The notes beneath the pieces are model-generated. The model was not told the origin of the DNA and did no database searches. It saw only the letters and a list, made by a program, of their open reading frames with translations. Shown piece after piece: positions 59,692 through 64,000 of a stretch of 64,000 bases of DNA (its first letter is position 1; each line of letters opens with the position of its first letter). This stretch comes from Sympetrum striolatum. Taxonomy: Eukaryota > Arthropoda > Insecta > Odonata > Libellulidae. The stretch covers positions 1,302,001 through 1,366,000 of the forward strand of contig OX388350.1 in assembly GCA_947579665.1 (NCBI GenBank), written 5' to 3'. The position numbers were made by a program, and so were the translations under genes.

Positions 59692-62600
59692 GCAAAGTCA
59701 GTTCAACTCTGTTTGTGGGAAGCTTTGTGAGTAGAGGGGGACATCAAACACCTCCGGGAAAGGGTCCACACAGGAGATTTCCCCTGAGAATCCCTCTCAG
59801 GGAAAGGCGGCTCATCCAATTCCACACTTCTATGAAAATTCTTAATTCTAGCGCACTTAGCATGTTTCTCCCATTTCCCTTTACATTGATGCTCTCCATT
59901 TCGATTCCAGAGATCACTTTCTTCGCCACTCTGAGTTAGCCCATTTCAATGTTATACAACCAAATGCATCTCATCTGTATAAATCCTATTTCGTTATAAT
60001 TACTAAACTCTCCGTCAGCCATAATTTACTCTCATTCATTCCCATCTCATTCGCATTCATTGCAGTCATTCAACCTTCTATGAACTAAGATTTGCGACAG
60101 CAGCCGTCTTTCGGCGCGCGGTTGCATGAGCCTTTCATATCCGTATTCGGTTCCTTGGAGTAGATGATGAATTTCCGTTATAAATTATAGTATCATCTAT
60201 TTTATCTGTCAGCACTAAGATATAAAGTTAAGCAACAATGGTTTCAATTGAGGTACCTCATCGGAAGTGCTGTGTCATACCTTAAAGAGTGGAATGATAA
60301 AACTTTTACGAGATATTTAAGGGTAAATATTTTAGTGTTTCCCTCTGTACGTCATGAAGTCCTTCCACAAATTCGTGCCTGATGTTTGGTTGTAGGCATT
60401 TGATGAAAATTAGCATTGTAAGCTCAAAGAGAATCTTTTTCATTTCTTTATTTCTCCTTTCGTTTACTCTTTTCCCTTTCTCGTTTTGCTTTGTATGTTA
60501 ACATCATTTACATAATAATGTATTTTATTGTTATTTTATCGTGAAGATCAAATAAATGACAAATTGCTAATTAACGTTATGATTTAGATTATTTGTTCTA
60601 TGGTTTTGTAAATTATAGATTAATATGAATCTGATGTTCATTCTACTAAAGAAATTTATTTTCAACTTGCTATGACAAAGATTAATTTTGTTCTGCTATT
60701 TCTATTATCGATAATTTTCCCTTTTAAATGGAAATTATATATTATATTGTTTGGGGGTTTTCCTGTAGCAGATATTTGCTGTGATTTTTTGAAACAGTTT
60801 TTTATTTATTCTCTATTTCCACAATAATTTGTAACAATGCATAAATATTATCATTTTTATGTTTATGTATGCTTTCATTTGTGTTAGACAAGAGTTGAAT
60901 TGAAGATGGGACTTCCTTTACCCAAATTTCGCCCAATAACAACGTTTTGTATTTTTAAAGAAATACTCAAAAATATCACATTTTCCCCGATCCCTACGAA
61001 GACTTTTAAAACCTCTTTCTTTTTTGCGAACGATCCAAGATCTTATTGAACTGAACAGATTGTAAAGAAACCGTTTCGGTTTCACGCACTTTAGGAAAAG
61101 AAAAACCTGAGGAATAACGGAAAAAGGGATGACTGAAGCTCAAATATGGCTTGCAATTCCGATGTGTGGATGAATGAATGATTTAAAAAGGGACTTTGAA
61201 GCAAAACTCGGAAGACCTCGTAAGAAACAACTGCGATGAGTGTTGCGACTGTCGTTTGCGAATGTATTTCGCAGTTCTCTCGATTTTCTTTAGAAGAGGT
61301 GAAAGTGTCGTCGAATGGTTTGCACACATTTCAAGCGCAGACGATTCGAAAAAGGAAACCTCTCCCGCGAGGGGGCAGGGTAAATACACAAAAGCGCAAG
61401 ATGTCAGATTCGATTAATCTTGGGGAAATGGCGTTTAGAGTGCGAGATGAATGGTCCGAGAGGGATTCGGCTGGAAATTCTTCTTTTGAGGAAGCGCTTT
61501 CAGCACCATCTGGTGGGAGAAGTTGCACCTACACGATACGTGAATGGAGCTCGCACTTGGGTTGATACATCATCGGAGGATAAATATATCATTTATTACT
61601 CATCGCATAGCATAACTCTAATGCTGAAAGAGACATCATTAAGGTATTACATAATATTATACCTTCTTTTTCATATCTCGAATGCTTTTTGCAGGTGATG
61701 ATGATGTGTTTTGTAAAATTTAACAAATTCTTCCAAAATGTGTCTTGAAAAGGAGCCAAAAATCCCGACTTATAAACAGATCGCGATAAGTAAAGAAAAT
61801 ATACTTAAATAAATTTGCTTTTAGGAATATACCAGCTTGACTTATAAGTCAACGAAACGTATTATAATGGAAAATATATAAGGAATCATCTTCCTGAATG
61901 CGTACACCAATAGAAAATCTACTTATCTTTCCTCATCCTTACGGGGGTTCTTCTTTCCACCTCTTTGCTACCGGATTCTCACAATTAGTCGCCACGCCCT
62001 CCTCCAGTATGTCGGAAGAGTCTCTGGAGACGAATCTAGGTTCGAGTCTTGGATCAGTTAGACCTCCTTTTTCCAGGAGAAGCACGTTCTGCTACGAGGA
62101 TGTGAATGAGGTTCTGCGAATTAGTGGATATGTCCCTAAATCCGAACAAAATACGCGATAAAAAGGAAAAATTTGTTAAGCCTCAAAACAAAATTGAAAA
62201 ACTACGAATTATGGATCTCGTGTCACGGTGAAATAGGTTCCTTGCATTCGATGATGATTTTGCCGAAGTTCAACGTCAACTGGTTCTCATTTTAACACCC
62301 GCTGTCAATTTTAGTGGAATCTGTTGGTGATATGTTTATGAGACGCTCTCCCTCGACCTCTCAAATGTCAATCGCCCTTGTCAAATGCACACCTCCTCCT
62401 CTTGGACCCTCTTTGTCGCCCCATCAGCACATCCCCTCTCTCCACGTCAATAATCTGCGATTACAACGCCACCACCAAATCACCTATCTACTCTATGGTG
62501 TGAGTACTGACATTCTATTACCATTCTCCATATCTCTTCATTGAACAACTTCTTCAATTCAAACTAAATTAGCGTAAAAATATAAAAATTGTAAAAAGAT

Positions 62601-62752
62601 CACATCCAATTCAGGATGACCAACACTAGATGTACTGAGTAATTTCAAAAAGGCAAAAAAGAGAAACGAAGACAAATTGCAGAAAGACAATAAATCTCCC
62701 TCCAACAACCACTGATGAATATTCCTTGCGGAGTTTTGGTGTAGGATAGACC
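59692..62752. other. Anonymous DNA
   Basis: No gene could be supported. The open frames at 61196-61698 and 61898-62161 are the most protein-like by composition but match no family I know, and splice-site context could not be judged. Confidence 0.4.
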
Positions 62753-63656
62753 GGGGCTGAAAGGATCATGGGGCTGAACGGATCTTGCTAAGGTATGTCG
62801 CTTCTCAATCCAAGAATAAATGTCTTCCGTATTGCTGGTTAAATTTAATAAAAACATATACCTGCGGCTGGAAGTCTTGCGCTCACGTCAGTGGAAATTC
62901 CGGTTATAGTATTGAATTAATTTTTTAAGATTTTTGTAATTGACTTTTGCTATTCGGGGCTAAAGGGATCACGAAAAATGGGGCTAAACGGATCATAACC
63001 TTTAATGTTACTTATGTTTATTTCTTTAACATTTATTAATTATTCTTATTCCCGGCATACGTGGTTAGAAATAGCCATGGAAGAGGTTGTGCGGAAAGTA
63101 AAATCTAAAGCTATAACTCCAAGCTGCCGTACACATCGCTTCAAAGAAGAGTTTCTTCTCTTACTCGTATAGTCCAAGTCATGGGGGCTAAAACTGTAAT
63201 AGATCTCGAATCAGATAAAAGATTTGTAGTTAGAATATTACATCTGTCAAAACTAGGATTTAGGCCGACACCAGAAAGGTAAAGAAAATGCCTTTAATTA
63301 TTGTGAACGCATGGGAATCGCACACAATTTTAACCAGGAAGCAAAGATGGCTGGCCAAGATTGATTCTATGGATTCCTCAAACGACATTGTCATCTGTCT
63401 AAACCAGAGGGGCAATTAAGAGAAGGAATAAATGCTTCAAGTGCGAAGAATGGCGTCATGAGAATTGCAGCGAAAAGAAGATGTTTAATAGACACTTCAT
63501 CCGTGCAGTTTGTGACCTAGATAGGGATGCCAATTAAAATATCATGACTTTTTATTAATAAATAACTTAAATTCCATCATTTTTATCTCTAACTCACATT
63601 ATATACTCACATATATTCCTTTTTTGATATATACGCACCATGATCCGTTTAACCCC
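62753..63656 (+). mobile_element. pogo/Tigger-like DNA transposon remnant
   Basis: The left side carries four direct copies of GGGGCTNAANGGATC: 62753-62768, 62770-62785, 62956-62971 and 62980-62995. The right side carries one inverted copy, TGATCCGTTTAACCCC at 63641-63656. Between them is a degenerate N-terminal part of a pogo-family transposase. The layout suggests terminal and subterminal repeats, possibly transposase-binding sites, flanking an internally deleted element. The outer limit could be the first copy (about 900 bp in total) or the fourth (about 680 bp). A flanking TA target duplication is not clear. Confidence 0.65.
63075..63535 (+). pseudogene. pogo/Tigger-like transposase N-terminal relic
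   Basis: The relic spans two or three frames. The frame from 63121 reads KLPYTSLQRRV, then a segment ending LESDKRFVVRILHLSKLGFR, before a stop at about 63283. The frame from 63296 resumes with NYCERMGIAHNFNQEAKMAG, an in-frame TGA, FYGFLKRHCHLSKPEG and INASSAKNGVM. This matches the DNA-binding region of pogo/Tigger/jerky-type proteins (helix-turn-helix, then the CENP-B-like domain with the 'N-E-KMAG-DW---FLKRHP-LS-RKPE' pattern). The DDE catalytic domain is absent, so it cannot be active. Confidence 0.8.
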
Positions 63657-64000
63657 TTAATGAGGGCTAATGTTAATAATAATAATGTTTGCCGAGTTTC
63701 ATAAACATTTCGGAAGTTTAATAAATGAGCAACAAAATTAGTTTATTGCTTAAACATAACGTTTTAAGGATTCTTAAATATGCCTTCCATCTTAAAAATT
63801 CACAAATATTTCCAAAAATTAGTTCCATGCCCTAGAACGTGGACTATCAAATCAAATATCCGTTTGTTATCAGTACCAATCATGAATTATACTTTTTTCT
63901 TAAGATTTCATTCGCAGAATGGAAATCGTATTTCTTACGTTACGAGATTTATATGTCGATCGATTTTAGGGATAAGTAATCCGAAAATTTTGGATCAAAG
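63657..64000. other. Anonymous A+T-rich DNA
   Basis: Nothing recognised to the window end. Confidence 0.5.

Noticed and set aside
61196..61698. Possible exons
   Set aside because: Composition is moderately protein-like, but no family match and no convincing splice signals could be shown.

Overview
The window is eukaryotic, A+T-rich and dominated by repeats. I could not support any intact host gene. The recognisable coding remains all belong to transposable elements: an RTE-clade LINE, a CR1/L2-like LINE, a Penelope-like element and a pogo/Tigger-like DNA transposon. This mix suggests a metazoan, most likely an arthropod, but nothing here fixes the species. Everything that can be translated is broken by frameshifts, stops or deletions.

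The main feature is a 29-kb array (about 6.8-35.7 kb) of 22 copies of a non-coding element of about 1.1 kb. Each full copy has a fixed 'head' with a 7-bp hairpin (GCTTGCA-TAC-TGCAAGC), six to eight internal modules spaced about 145-180 bp apart, and a fixed 'tail' that runs into a short microsatellite. A 30-40 bp spacer containing TCCGGAGAAGC and a near-palindrome ATCTATATATAATAGAT usually follows. Each module carries one GGTTCGANNC(C) motif, which resembles a tRNA T-arm and a pol III B box, usually inside a short stem. Two classes share head and tail but differ in the middle modules: class A (alpha-gamma-delta-eta-epsilon-zeta) and class B ((alpha-beta)n-epsilon-zeta). Units are mostly on the + strand, with five consecutive units inverted (21.4-27.1 kb) and one inverted fragment (14.9-15.5 kb). 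Some class B units are almost identical, so amplification or conversion was recent. Two dispersed copies lie outside the array (40.3 kb, truncated; 57.2-58.3 kb, old and diverged), so the family is mobile and not only a local satellite. It resembles Helentron-associated elements (HINE/DINE-1) and bivalve pearl elements in general plan; that placement is inference.

An RTE LINE (10.16-13.79 kb, minus strand) has inserted into an A/T-rich linker of the array. It has itself taken a 401-bp insertion flanked by a 59-bp direct duplication. Left of the array are a truncated LINE 3' end (1.1-1.55 kb), a foldback element with hammerhead-ribozyme-like motifs (3.7-4.26 kb) and a related hairpin (5.96-6.03 kb). 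Right of it are a foldback MITE (36.56-36.95 kb), a Penelope-like reverse transcriptase relic (39.07-40.08 kb), a tandem pair of 1.0-1.6-kb repeats with (GT)n tracts (40.8-43.5 kb), two copies of a 20-21-bp minisatellite (49.2 and 51.2 kb), a second and longer copy of the left-hand LINE (55.06-56.1 kb) and a pogo-like remnant with repeated GGGGCTNAANGGATC motifs (62.75-63.66 kb). The remaining stretches are anonymous A+T-rich DNA. The layout fits heterochromatin or a repeat-rich intergenic region or intron.
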